DNA from: Methylocapsa aurea
GTDB lineage: Bacteria > Pseudomonadota > Alphaproteobacteria > Rhizobiales > Beijerinckiaceae
DNA length: 64,000 nucleotides
Direction: 5' to 3'
NCBI RefSeq assembly: GCF_000746085.1
Contig: NZ_KN050804.1
Span: 347,064 to 411,063 of the forward strand
Every line of letters begins with the position of its first letter. The first letter of the stretch is position 1. A model generated the notes under the pieces. The model ran no database searches. It saw nothing but the letters and a program-made list of their open reading frames with translations, and was not told the DNA's origin. Below are positions 17,341 through 26,157 of this stretch, piece by piece. A program made the translations under genes and the position numbers.

Positions 17341-17757
17341 ATGCCGCGATCGCATACCGCCTTTCTCAATCGCGCGGATGCGCCCACGCGACCGGCCTTG
17401 CAACAAGCCATAGACGGACTGAAGTTCAAGCTCACGCTCGACGACGCCTATGTTCCTCTCAAGACCTCAGGCTATCTGCCCTGCACTCTGGATGGAGAAG
17501 ACGCCGGTTTCGACATTCGCTTTCAGGATGTCGATGCACAGAGCCCATCGCCCGCCTTGCAATCGCACATAGGAGGGAAGGACGTCGCGATCGTCTTTCG
17601 CTGGAGCGGAGACGTGCGTGAACTCGCCAGCGCCATGATCGTTAGCGCGGCGCTGGCCAGGAATTTTGGCGCCATGGTGTATGACCCCGACAGCGATATT
17701 GTTTACAACGCCGAGCAGCTTATCGAAAAGGCGCGCGCCGCAGTCGAGTCTTTGTAG
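17341..17757 (+). CDS. Hypothetical protein, about 138 residues
   Basis: A soluble protein with no recognised family. The middle is acidic and structured looking: LKFKLTLDDAYVPLKTSGYL, GEDAGFDIRFQDVD. An amphipathic C-terminal half follows (AIVFRWSGDVRELASAMIVS, FGAMVYDPDSDIVYNAEQLI). No signal peptide or membrane helix. The start has AGAGGA about ten bases upstream; a longer frame starting 57 bases earlier lacks support. Codon use and GC match neighbours, so it looks real. It stands alone between the molybdoenzyme pair and the TetR regulator. Confidence 0.65.
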   Translation: MPRSHTAFLNRADAPTRPALQQAIDGLKFKLTLDDAYVPLKTSGYLPCTLDGEDAGFDIRFQDVDAQSPSPALQSHIGGKDVAIVFRWSGDVRELASAMIVSAALARNFGAMVYDPDSDIVYNAEQLIEKARAAVESL

Positions 17758-17888
17758 GTCAAGAAACGAGCGAAAGCGCATAAGCAATGGATCACGGGCC
17801 CAGCATCTGGCGAGCAGCGGGCCCAGGCCATTGCCGCCACATGCTGGGCGCATCGTTCAGCGTCGGGAATTTTGTTCAAGAGCGCCCA

Positions 17889-18557
17889 TCAGGGTTCCGC
17901 TTTTTTATTCGCCAGACAACCATTCAGGAATTGGACGACGGCGCCTTGGACAATCGTTTCGATTTCGCCCTGAGTCGGCGGCTCGCGCAGGCCGATCAGG
18001 CATTGTAGCCGCACGGTCCCCGACAGCATGTCCAGAAAATGGTCCGCTCCGGCCCAGCTATCGCGCATTTGCAGCGCGCCTCGCGCGATCTGGCGGTCGA
18101 AGAATTCGGCCAAGAAGGCCCGGCTGCGGCCCGGGCCCAATTTCCAATATTGCCGCACGAGTTCGGGCATGCGCGGCGCCTCCGCGACAATCAGGCGGTG
18201 TAGGTTGAGGCACTCCTGGCCGGTCACGATCGCGACATAGCGGATGCCGACCTCGCGCAGCACCGCGTCCGGCGCGAGCGGCGCTAGCTGTTCGGGAGTC
18301 AAACCCCGAAAGATGGTCTCGCAGGCGTCGGTCACGATTGCTTCAAAAAGGCCCTGCTTGCCGCCGAACAAGGCATAAAGCGTTTGCCGGGATCCGCCGG
18401 ACCTGGCGATTACGTCGTCCAGCGTGGCTTCGGCATAGCCCTTCTCCTGAAACACGTCCCGAGCCGCCGCCAGGAAGGCGTCCCGCCGCGCGGTCAAGCG
18501 CTTGCTGGGCGGTCGGGAGGGGGCAGTCAAGGCTACGCCTGGAGGGATTGTATTCAT
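17889..18557 (-). CDS. TetR/AcrR-family repressor
   Basis: A 222-residue TetR-type regulator. The N-terminal DNA-binding domain is RDAFLAAARDVFQEKGYAEA, TLDDVIARSGGSRQTLYALF and GGKQGLFEAI (residues about 24-75). The C-terminal ligand domain (LNLHRLIVAEAPRMPELV, GALQMRDSWAGADHFLDML) resembles the AefR-like class. It is divergent from an RND efflux operon, and a perfect operator-like dyad lies in the 84-base gap. It most likely represses the pump and itself, released by a toxic or lipophilic ligand. Confidence 0.92.
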   Translation of the reverse strand: MNTIPPGVALTAPSRPPSKRLTARRDAFLAAARDVFQEKGYAEATLDDVIARSGGSRQTLYALFGGKQGLFEAIVTDACETIFRGLTPEQLAPLAPDAVLREVGIRYVAIVTGQECLNLHRLIVAEAPRMPELVRQYWKLGPGRSRAFLAEFFDRQIARGALQMRDSWAGADHFLDMLSGTVRLQCLIGLREPPTQGEIETIVQGAVVQFLNGCLANKKAEP

Positions 18558-18594
18558 TCACAACCTAGTGAGCTGCGTCGGAAGCCCTTGATAT

Positions 18595-18613
18595 GTACTG
18601 TACCATACAGTAC
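18595..18613. promoter_or_regulatory. TetR operator between regulator and RND pump
   Basis: The perfect inverted repeat GTACTGTACCATACAGTAC has 8-base arms and a 3-base spacer. It lies 38 bases upstream of the TetR start and 28 bases before the RND start, the expected place for repression of both. Similar TACTGTA/TACAGTA operators are known for AcrR-type repressors. Confidence 0.75.
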
Positions 18614-18641
18614 GCCAAGACTCGACCTTACGGAGTTGGTC

Positions 18642-21600
18642 ATGGGCATTGTCGGCTTTGCGCTTCGCTTCCGCCACACGTTTTACGTGCTTGCGCTCAT
18701 GATGCTGTTTCTTGGCGTCAGCGCAATCCTTGTGACGCCCAAGGATATTTTTCCAAACATCAACATACCGGTCGTCACTGTAATCTGGCAATATACCGGG
18801 CTGACGCCGGAGGAAATGGAGCAGCGCGTCACCACTTATAGCGAATATTCGATCAGCTCCAACGTCAGCGACATTCGCAACATCGAAAGCCAGACGCTGT
18901 CGGGCGTCGCGGTGGAGAAAATCTTTTTCCAGCCGAATGTGAATGTTGATCTGGCGATCAGCCAGATCGTATCCGCCTCCAATGCGATCCGCGCGCTGAT
19001 GCCCCCGGGCATTCAACCGCCAGTCATCGTTCAATTCAACGCGTCATCCGTCCCGGTGCTCCAACTCAGCTTGAGTTCTGATACGCTGAACGAGCAGCAG
19101 CTTTACGATTACGGCATCTATCAGATGCGCCAGGCGCTGGCGCCCATTCCAGGCATCACCCTGCCGACGCCCTATGGCGGCAAGTATCGTCAAATCATGG
19201 TCGACATCGACCCCGACGCGCTCAAGGCGCGCGCGCTTACGCCCAACGATGTGGTCAAGGCGGTCAACGCCCAAAGCCTGACATTGCCGTCCGGGGACGC
19301 GAAAATGGGCGATAAGCAATTTATCGTTCGCGTCAACAGTATGCCTCAGTCGATCGAGCAACTCAACCGGCTGCCGATCAAACAGTCCGGCGGCGCGACC
19401 GTTTATCTCTCCGATGTCGCCCATGTCCGCGATGGCTGGGCCGTGCAGCAGAACATCGTGCGCGCCGAAGGCAAGCGCTCCGCCCTGTTGACGATCATCA
19501 AGAACGGCAACGCCTCCACCCTCGACGTGGTCAATCGGGTAAAGGCGGCATTGCCCGAAATTCAGAAGGCGGCGCCGCCTGGCATGAACATACAGATGCT
19601 GTTCGACCAGTCGGTGTTCGTGCAGAATGCGATCAGCGGCGTGCTGCACGAAGGCGCGATCGCCGCCGGCTTGACCGCGCTGATGATCCTGATTTTTCTT
19701 GGCTCCTGGCGCTCCACGCTCGTCGTGATGCTGTCGATCCCGCTCTCGATCCTGACCTCGATCGCCGTGCTCTCGGCGCTCGGCCAGACGATCAACACCA
19801 TGACGCTCGGCGGCCTCGCCCTCGCCGTCGGGATTCTCGTCGACGACAGCACGGTCACGATCGAGAACACCCATAGGCTCCTGGAGGAAGACGAGCCCTT
19901 TGACGCGGCCGTTCTCGAGGGAGCGGCGGGGATCGCCGTGCCGACCCTGATCTCGACCCTCGCCATCTGCTGCGTGTTCGTTTCGGTTTTCTTCCTGCAA
20001 GGCGCCGCGCGCTACCTGTTCACGCCTCTGGCCATGGCGGTTGTGTTCGCCATGCTCGCTTCCTACGGCATTTCCCGCACCCTGACCCCGATCATGATCG
20101 GTCTCCTGCTGCGCAAGGAGCACGAGCGGCGCGGCGTCGCGACCGGCTGGCTGCCTCGTTTCCACGCGGCGTTCAATGCCCAATTCAATCGATTTCGGGA
20201 CTTTTACGGCTGGCTGCTCGCCGGAATTCTACGGCGCCGCTTTCTCACCCCCATCGTCGCCGCGATCGTCATGATCAGCGCGGGCGTCCTGTCCCTCTTC
20301 GTCGGCTCGGATTTCTTTCCCAGCGTCGACGCGGGCCTTATCCAACTCCACGTCCGCGCGCCGGCGCGCACCCGGATCGAACGCACGGAACAGATTTTTC
20401 AAGCGATCGAGGACAATATCCGCACCGAGATCCCGGCCAAGGACCTGAAGCTCATCCTCGATAATATCGGATTGCCGGCGCGCACCTATAATCTCGCCTT
20501 CACCGATGGGAGCGCGATCGGGGTCAATGACGGCGTCATCCAGATCGAACTCGCAGAAGGCCACGAGCCGACCGCCGAGATCATCAAGAAGCTGCGCGCC
20601 AAATTGCCGGCCGCCTTTCCAGATGTGCTGTTTTATTTCCAGCCCGCCGATCTCGTCACGCAAGTGCTCAATTTCGGCACGCCGACGCAGATCGACGTCC
20701 AGGTGCAAGGGCGCGATCGCGAAACCAACAAAGCGATCGCCGCGCAGTTGCAGAAAAAGCTGGCCGATGTTCCAGGACTCGTCGACATCCATATTCAGCA
20801 GGAGCTCGACGCGCCGGAGCTGCTTTATGCGATCGACCGCACTCGCGCTCAGGAGCTTGGGCTGAACATGCAGGAGGCGGCCAATAATCTCAACATCAGC
20901 TTGAGTTCGTCGCAGCAAGTCTCTCCCAATTTCTGGACTGATCCAAAGAACGGCATTCCCTATTATTTTGCCGTGCAAACGCCAGAATATCGCATCGCCA
21001 ACAAGAACCAGCTCGACAATACGCCGCTTGCGAGCAGCATCGACGTCAGCGGCGCGCCCATTCCGACCATGCTTGGCAGCATCGCCGCCGCGAAGCGACT
21101 CGACGTTCAATCGGTCTTCAACCAGTCCAACATCCAGGCTGCTTATGATGTCTTCGGCAGCGTGCAGAACAGCGATCTCGGCAGCGCAGCGCGTGCGATC
21201 CAGCAGATTGTCGCCGAGGTCGAGCCTCAACTCAAGCCCGGCAATCATATCGTCATTCGCGGACAGATCGAAAGCATGCAGGGGGCCTTCTTCGACCTGC
21301 AGCTTGGGCTCTTGTTCGCCGCGGTCTTCGTCTATGCGCTGATGGTCGTCAATTATCAGAGCTTCCTCGATCCGCTCGCCGTCATCCTCGCCTTGCCGGG
21401 CGCCGGAGCCGGCATCTTGCTGATGCTCTTCGTCACCGGAACGACATTGAGCGTGCCATCCTTGATGGGAGCGATCATGGCAGTGGGCGTCGCCTCGGCG
21501 AACTCCATTCTGCTCGTTACATTCGCCCGGGAGCAGCGCGAGGCGGGGTTGAGCGCCTTCGAGGCCGCATTGTCGGCCGGGACGACGCGGCTCCGGCCGG

Positions 21601-21827
21601 TTCTGATGACGGCGGCGGCGATGATCGTCGGCATGATCCCCATGGCGATCGGCGGCCCGGGAGCGGAGCAGAACGCCGTGCTGGCGCGCGCCGTCATCGG
21701 CGGCGTCGCCGTCGGCACTCTCACCACGCTTTTGTTCGTTCCCTACCTCTATTCAGTGATCGGCCGGTTTGAACGGACGGCCGCCGCATTGCCTGCGCGA
21801 AGGGCCAACGAAGGATTGTCGTCATGA
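18642..21827 (+). CDS. RND efflux transporter, inner-membrane pump
   Basis: A 1061-residue RND pump (AcrB/MexF-like superfamily). Twelve membrane helices are expected; the first is FYVLALMMLFLGVSAILV. The helix-4 proton-relay motif is GILVDDSTVTIENTHRLLEE with the double Asp. Conserved SSWRS/FLGSWRST precedes TM2, and the second half repeats with PSLMGAIMAVGVASANSILL. Large periplasmic loops are complete. A longer in-frame reading that starts inside the TetR gene is rejected: the true ATG is in the intergenic region. It overlaps the adaptor gene by 4 bases. No outer-membrane channel gene is adjacent. Drug, solvent or metal export is plausible. Confidence 0.95.
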   Translation: MGIVGFALRFRHTFYVLALMMLFLGVSAILVTPKDIFPNINIPVVTVIWQYTGLTPEEMEQRVTTYSEYSISSNVSDIRNIESQTLSGVAVEKIFFQPNVNVDLAISQIVSASNAIRALMPPGIQPPVIVQFNASSVPVLQLSLSSDTLNEQQLYDYGIYQMRQALAPIPGITLPTPYGGKYRQIMVDIDPDALKARALTPNDVVKAVNAQSLTLPSGDAKMGDKQFIVRVNSMPQSIEQLNRLPIKQSGGATVYLSDVAHVRDGWAVQQNIVRAEGKRSALLTIIKNGNASTLDVVNRVKAALPEIQKAAPPGMNIQMLFDQSVFVQNAISGVLHEGAIAAGLTALMILIFLGSWRSTLVVMLSIPLSILTSIAVLSALGQTINTMTLGGLALAVGILVDDSTVTIENTHRLLEEDEPFDAAVLEGAAGIAVPTLISTLAICCVFVSVFFLQGAARYLFTPLAMAVVFAMLASYGISRTLTPIMIGLLLRKEHERRGVATGWLPRFHAAFNAQFNRFRDFYGWLLAGILRRRFLTPIVAAIVMISAGVLSLFVGSDFFPSVDAGLIQLHVRAPARTRIERTEQIFQAIEDNIRTEIPAKDLKLILDNIGLPARTYNLAFTDGSAIGVNDGVIQIELAEGHEPTAEIIKKLRAKLPAAFPDVLFYFQPADLVTQVLNFGTPTQIDVQVQGRDRETNKAIAAQLQKKLADVPGLVDIHIQQELDAPELLYAIDRTRAQELGLNMQEAANNLNISLSSSQQVSPNFWTDPKNGIPYYFAVQTPEYRIANKNQLDNTPLASSIDVSGAPIPTMLGSIAAAKRLDVQSVFNQSNIQAAYDVFGSVQNSDLGSAARAIQQIVAEVEPQLKPGNHIVIRGQIESMQGAFFDLQLGLLFAAVFVYALMVVNYQSFLDPLAVILALPGAGAGILLMLFVTGTTLSVPSLMGAIMAVGVASANSILLVTFAREQREAGLSAFEAALSAGTTRLRPVLMTAAAMIVGMIPMAIGGPGAEQNAVLARAVIGGVAVGTLTTLLFVPYLYSVIGRFERTAAALPARRANEGLSS

Positions 21828-23077
21828 ACTATGCGCCAATGAAACGCGCATTTCACGAAGATGCGCATAGCAAGGCCGACCTTGATCGGCGCCGCCGGGC
21901 CGCCCGCGCGATCGCAATTGGGGCCATCGCCATCGTGGCGATATTGGTTGGTTTCGGGGCCTGGAGCCAGGCGAGCCGAAGGGCGGAAGCCATTGCCGTG
22001 TTGGAGGCCCGCAAAAACGCCGCGCCAAGCGTGCGCACCCTGATTGTCGAGGAGGACGCAAGACCGCGCATGATCGAGCTGCCGGGCACCATGGCGCCGT
22101 TCGAGAACGCCACGGTCTTTGCTCGCGCCACTGGCTATATCGCCGTCCGAAATGTCGATATCGGCGACAAAGTGCGCAAGGGCGACGTGCTCGCGGTGAT
22201 AGCGGCGCCCGATCTCGATCAACAGCTCGTCCAGGCGAAGGCGCAGCTTGTCCAGCTCGAGGCGGCGGTCCAACAGGCGCAAGCCGACGCCGATCTCGGT
22301 CGCGTGACGAACCAAAGGACATCGCGCCTCGTCTCTCAAGGGTGGTCGAGCCTGCAGCAGGGCGATCAGGATCGCTTGACATTCGCCTCCCGCACGGCGG
22401 CTCTTGCGGTCGCACACGCGAATATCGCCGTGCAGCAGGCGGCGGTGAACCGCCTTGCGCAGCTGACCGCCTTCGAGCAGATCACGGCGCCCTTCGATGG
22501 CGTGGTCACCAGTCGTCTGGTCGAAGTCGGCAGCCTCGTCGCGGCCGACGCGAACAGCGGAACCCCATTGTTCTCGATTGCGCGAACCGACGTCTTGCGC
22601 GTGCAGGTCTTCGTGCCGCAAACGGTCTATTTCGGCGTCAAGGATGGCGATCTCGCGACAGTCACTGTGCCGGAGCTGCCGAACCGAACCTTCGAAGGCA
22701 AGGTTGCGCGCAATGCGCAGGCGCTTGCCGCCGGCAGCCGCACGTTGCTCACGGAGGTTGACGTCGGCAATAAGGACGGCGTGCTGGCGGCCGGGCTCTA
22801 CTGCACGCTCCACCTTCACATCAATCGATCAGGCCCAATCATGGTCATCCCATCACAGGCGGTGATCTTCAGTAAGGACGGCCTCAACGCCGCCGTCGTC
22901 CTAGACGGCAAAGTTGTGCTGCGCAAGCTCGATCTCGAAGCCGACAATGGCGCCAATGTCGAGGTGCGCGCCGGCTTGCGGCCAGGCGATCGCGTCATCA
23001 TCAGCCCGCCAGCGAACGTCGTCGACGGCATGCGCGTTAAGACCGCCGAACCGGCGGAGGCTGTCGCCCGCAGTTGA
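21824..23077 (+). CDS. RND periplasmic adaptor (membrane fusion protein)
   Basis: A 417-residue HlyD/AcrA-type adaptor. A membrane anchor near residues 24-45 (AIAIGAIAIVAILVGFGAWS) is followed by the first lipoyl/barrel half (ATGYIAVRNVDIGDKVRKGD, VLAVIAAPDLDQQL), a coiled-coil hairpin (about 125-205, rich in Gln/Ala) and the second half TAPFDGVVTSRLVEVGSLV. The beta-barrel continues with LRVQVFVPQTVYFGVKDGD. It bridges the RND pump to an unidentified outer-membrane channel. It starts within the pump stop (ATGA), so expression is coupled and under the upstream TetR operator. Confidence 0.94.
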   Translation: MNYAPMKRAFHEDAHSKADLDRRRRAARAIAIGAIAIVAILVGFGAWSQASRRAEAIAVLEARKNAAPSVRTLIVEEDARPRMIELPGTMAPFENATVFARATGYIAVRNVDIGDKVRKGDVLAVIAAPDLDQQLVQAKAQLVQLEAAVQQAQADADLGRVTNQRTSRLVSQGWSSLQQGDQDRLTFASRTAALAVAHANIAVQQAAVNRLAQLTAFEQITAPFDGVVTSRLVEVGSLVAADANSGTPLFSIARTDVLRVQVFVPQTVYFGVKDGDLATVTVPELPNRTFEGKVARNAQALAAGSRTLLTEVDVGNKDGVLAAGLYCTLHLHINRSGPIMVIPSQAVIFSKDGLNAAVVLDGKVVLRKLDLEADNGANVEVRAGLRPGDRVIISPPANVVDGMRVKTAEPAEAVARS

Positions 23078-23137
23078 GCGCCAGAGACGCAGCGGCGCTG
23101 GCCAAGGATTTTGCTTACTCTGATCAAAGAGGCAACG

Positions 23138-24151
23138 ATGCAAGACGCAACAGTCGCAACCAACATTGAACTTGCCGACATTGCTGGCGCAGAGCTGAAG
23201 GTTTCGCGCGTGGCGATCGGAACCTGGGCTATGGGCGGCTGGATGTGGGGTGGAACGGATGAAGCCGACTCAATTGCAACGATCCGCGCCGCGCTGGAGC
23301 ATGGCGTCAATCTCATCGATACGGCCCCGGTCTATGGCTTCGGCCGCTCCGAGGAGATTGTCGGCAAGGCCATCGCGGAAGGGCGCCTGCGCTCGCGGTT
23401 CGTGATCGCGACCAAGGTCGGGCTCGAATGGCGCGACGGCAAGATATTTCGCAATGCAAGCCGCGATCGGATCATGCGCGAAATCGAGGACTCCTTGCGC
23501 CGGCTGCAGACGGATCGCATCGACATTTACCAAGTCCATTGGCCGGACCCGTTGACGCCGATCGAGGAAACAGCAGAGGCGATGCATGCGCTCTTGAAGC
23601 AAGGTAAGATCAGCGCCATCGGCGTCAGCAATTTCTCCGTCGAACAGATGGAGCGGTTTCGCCGGGTTGCGCCGATCCATGTGCTTCAGCCGCCCTATAA
23701 TTTGTTCGAGCGCGAGATCGAAGCGGAGATTCTCCCCTATTGCCGCAAGAACAATATCGCGATTTTCGGCTATGGCGCCTTGTGCCGAGGCCTCCTCTCT
23801 GGGCGGATGCGGCCGGACACCGTTTTCGAGGGCGATGATTTGCGCCGCGTCGATCCGAAGTTCCAACAGCCGCGGTTCGGGCAGTATCTCGCCGCCGTGG
23901 AGCGCCTCGACCGGCTCGCGGGGGATCGCTTCGGCAAACGCGCCATTCATCTTGCGGTCCGGTGGTTGCTAGATCAAGGCGTCACGACGGCGTTATGGGG
24001 GGCGCGTCGTCCCGAACAGCTACAGCCAATCGATGGCGTCTCCGGCTGGTCGCTCGACGATGCCGCAAAAGCCGAGATCGATCGGATCTTGCGCGAGTCG
24101 ATCGCCGATCCGGTCGGCCCGGAATTCATGGCGCCGCGAGCGCGTTCTTGA
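23138..24151 (+). CDS. Aldo/keto reductase
   Basis: A 337-residue NAD(P)H-dependent aldo/keto reductase with a TIM-barrel fold, cytosolic. The catalytic tetrad is visible: Asp and Tyr in LIDTAPVYGFGRSE, Lys in VIATKVGLEW, and His in IYQVHWPDPLTPIEET. GVSNFSVEQMERF and the C-terminal nucleotide-binding loop ALWGARRPEQL follow. The start codon lies five bases after AGAGG; an in-frame TTG 27 bases upstream is less likely. It follows the efflux pair by 60 bases and may belong to the same detoxification unit, acting on a carbonyl compound. Confidence 0.92.
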   Translation: MQDATVATNIELADIAGAELKVSRVAIGTWAMGGWMWGGTDEADSIATIRAALEHGVNLIDTAPVYGFGRSEEIVGKAIAEGRLRSRFVIATKVGLEWRDGKIFRNASRDRIMREIEDSLRRLQTDRIDIYQVHWPDPLTPIEETAEAMHALLKQGKISAIGVSNFSVEQMERFRRVAPIHVLQPPYNLFEREIEAEILPYCRKNNIAIFGYGALCRGLLSGRMRPDTVFEGDDLRRVDPKFQQPRFGQYLAAVERLDRLAGDRFGKRAIHLAVRWLLDQGVTTALWGARRPEQLQPIDGVSGWSLDDAAKAEIDRILRESIADPVGPEFMAPRARS

Positions 24152-25343
24152 GCGGACCGCCAAAGCGCGCTTCGCCTCCGGCCGCCGACTATGCTGACGC
24201 TGGTTGAGCCCGCAGTCACGATGCTGCAACGGGTCCCGTGCGGCCAATCTAATTGGGCCTCGCGCAAGACTTAGCGCTATAGTTTGGCGACGCCTATGAT
24301 TTTAGGCCATAGCTTATTATTGTGAATAGACCAACATTACAAGAAATATAGAGCACCAACCAAAAAATGTATATTGCCGCAAATTTTATGTTGGTCACCA
24401 TCTCGTATAAGAAAGACACTTCATATTCCCTTTTTTGGACTATGGATTTCGACGGATACCGGCCGTCGTCGGATTTCGAAAAAACGACCACGGCGAGCGC
24501 TCGCGCCGACGGTCGGTAGATAAGTCATGACATCGCCGTTGCCGGCGACATTGCAGAAGATGCTCATGGATTAGAGCATGATGCGAGCTTGAGGTTCAAT
24601 TCCGCTCTCGACAAGCAGGAATCACGCCAAAATAAACCCACCAGCATCGATTGGCCGATGGGGCCCCTCCCTCGATCATCCAAGGCATAGCTTGTCCCGA
24701 TAGCGCCGGGATCAAAGTGCGCTTTCAGCTTCCGTAGAGCCAAAGAGCAGCTATCGCATTTTCTTAACGCGACCCAGTTTCTACTTCGCTCGAAAATGCA
24801 CTAGGGCAGCTTTAGGTGGGCAACCCGCGCTCTGTCAAAGGGCCCATCCGCGGCTTAACGCCACGGCATGAGCATCCCCGAGCAAGACTTGATCCTGAAT
24901 TTGCACTGTCGTTTGCGCATTCCTATGATTTGCCTGTGATTTTCAAATCCGCACGCTTGAGCGGCGGCTTTGATCAGCGCGACGAACCCGCGTCCCATGG
25001 ATTTCGCTGCATCGAGCTTGGCGAATGCGCGTTTTTTTTTTGTTGGATTGGCGCGGCGCAGTCGCCCTCGCCGATCAAAACGCGACGTAGCGCGGAAAGA
25101 ACACGATCGCTTCCAATTTGCGAAAACGCCGCGTCACACTTGATGCGAGCTGTTGCGCCCGTAAAGGTCTCTTGGTAGACGTAAGCTAAGCATAACACCG
25201 ACCCAAGTCGGAGCTCGGCTTCGAGAGCGGATCGCCGAGTCGCTCGCAGATCCGATCTCCTTGCAGTCGCCGGGCGGGCGGGTCGCGGGATGGGCAATCG
25301 AGCGTCATCCAAGGATTTGTCGCCCGGATGGGATGCCGCGCCT
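24152..25343. other. Gene-poor, repeat-littered region
   Basis: About 1.2 kb with no convincing gene. An AT-rich patch (about 24290-24450) contrasts with the flanks. A TAGAGCATGATG scrap (about 24575) and a decayed family-B repeat (24754-24800) follow. Frames of 60-180 residues exist on both strands from 24800 to 25330, but none shows a family motif or ribosome site. The region looks like a graveyard of inserted elements. Confidence 0.55.
24754..24800 (-). repeat. Decayed family-B repeat copy
   Basis: The segment begins CGCATTTTCTTAACGCGACC and ends CTTCGCTCGAAAATGC. It matches the reverse complement of the family-B element at 9684-9787 over about 45 bases with several changes. The TAGAGC end is lost. 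Confidence 0.5.
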
Positions 25344-26066
25344 ATGAACCTTGGGCTGATCATTAGTTCAATCGCGCTCGGGATCTCCCTCACGGCCTCC
25401 GCGATCAAGCTCGTCGATTGGTTGATCGGCGCCGATCCGCGCGTCGTGATTCGGATGGGCCGATCCCTGCTGTTTGTCCTCGCCATCGGCTCGCTCCCCT
25501 GCCTCATCATCCTGCTTATCTACCAGCAATGGACCATGGCCATGGCGCTCGGCGCCGGCATGTTGATCGTCCCAACATTGTTCAACTGGCGAGCGATCCT
25601 CCCGCGTCCGACGTTTCGCCCTAATTGGACCGAGGACGATCCCCTTGATGGGTTGCGCGGCGATTTCGGTCAGCCACCGCCCGGCCCAGAGCTCGCGCAT
25701 CGCGCCGCCATCGTGCTGGAGGACTATCTTATGCATATCGGCCATCCCGGGACCCACGCGCGGATTGGCCATCAGCGGCCGGTCTCGCAGGAGACGCCGA
25801 CGCCCTCAAGGCAGGATAGGGCAATGAGCGCCGAGGAAGCGCTGGAAATTCTCGGCATCAAGCCCGGCGCCGCCCCCACCGCAATCCAGGCCGCGCATCG
25901 CCGCCTGCAGCAGCTCGTCCATCCAGATCGCGGGGGCACAAACTACCTCGCCGCGCAGATCGACAGGGCCAAAAAGACGCTGCTGGCCGAGGCCGCCCGC
26001 GAACCCCATGCGTCGATGCGCAATGGCGCCAGCGCGGCAGCCATGCGAGCCGCCGAGGACGAATGA
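25344..26066 (+). CDS. Membrane protein with C-terminal J domain
   Basis: A 240-residue protein. Two or three membrane helices occupy the N-terminus (LGLIISSIALGISLTASAIK, LLFVLAIGSLPCLIILLIY and MALGAGMLIVPTLFNW). A linker of about 60 residues (PFDGLRGDF-like, His/Pro rich) precedes the J-like domain near 178-235, with MSAEEALEILGIKPGAAPTA, then HPDRGG (the HPD triad) and LAAQIDRAKKTLL. This is like the TIM14/DjlA-type membrane co-chaperones and similar to predicted rhizobial proteins. An earlier ATG 54 bases upstream is unlikely. Only 91 bases separate it from the copper-propeller gene, so it may assist folding or export of that protein. Confidence 0.82.
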   Translation: MNLGLIISSIALGISLTASAIKLVDWLIGADPRVVIRMGRSLLFVLAIGSLPCLIILLIYQQWTMAMALGAGMLIVPTLFNWRAILPRPTFRPNWTEDDPLDGLRGDFGQPPPGPELAHRAAIVLEDYLMHIGHPGTHARIGHQRPVSQETPTPSRQDRAMSAEEALEILGIKPGAAPTAIQAAHRRLQQLVHPDRGGTNYLAAQIDRAKKTLLAEAAREPHASMRNGASAAAMRAAEDE

Positions 26067-26157
26067 GACAGCTGGAGGCGGCCTGCGCGTCGCTGATGCA
26101 ACCGACATTTTGAAAGGCCGCGCGACGACGCCACGCGCTGAACGGCGAAGGGGGATC

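Noticed and set aside
18384-18641. Longer N-terminus for the RND pump
   Set aside because: The extension lies inside the TetR gene and operator; the ATG at 18642 matches the family start.
24294-24491. AT-rich 65-residue hydrophobic frame on the minus strand
   Set aside because: No ribosome site or family; composition simply reflects the AT-rich patch.
24570-24620. tRNA T-loop-like GGTTCAATTCC
   Set aside because: No matching acceptor, D or anticodon arms nearby; more likely a repeat scrap.
24816-25510. Overlapping plus and minus frames of 120-180 residues
   Set aside because: Checked for recombinase or transposase motifs and none were found.
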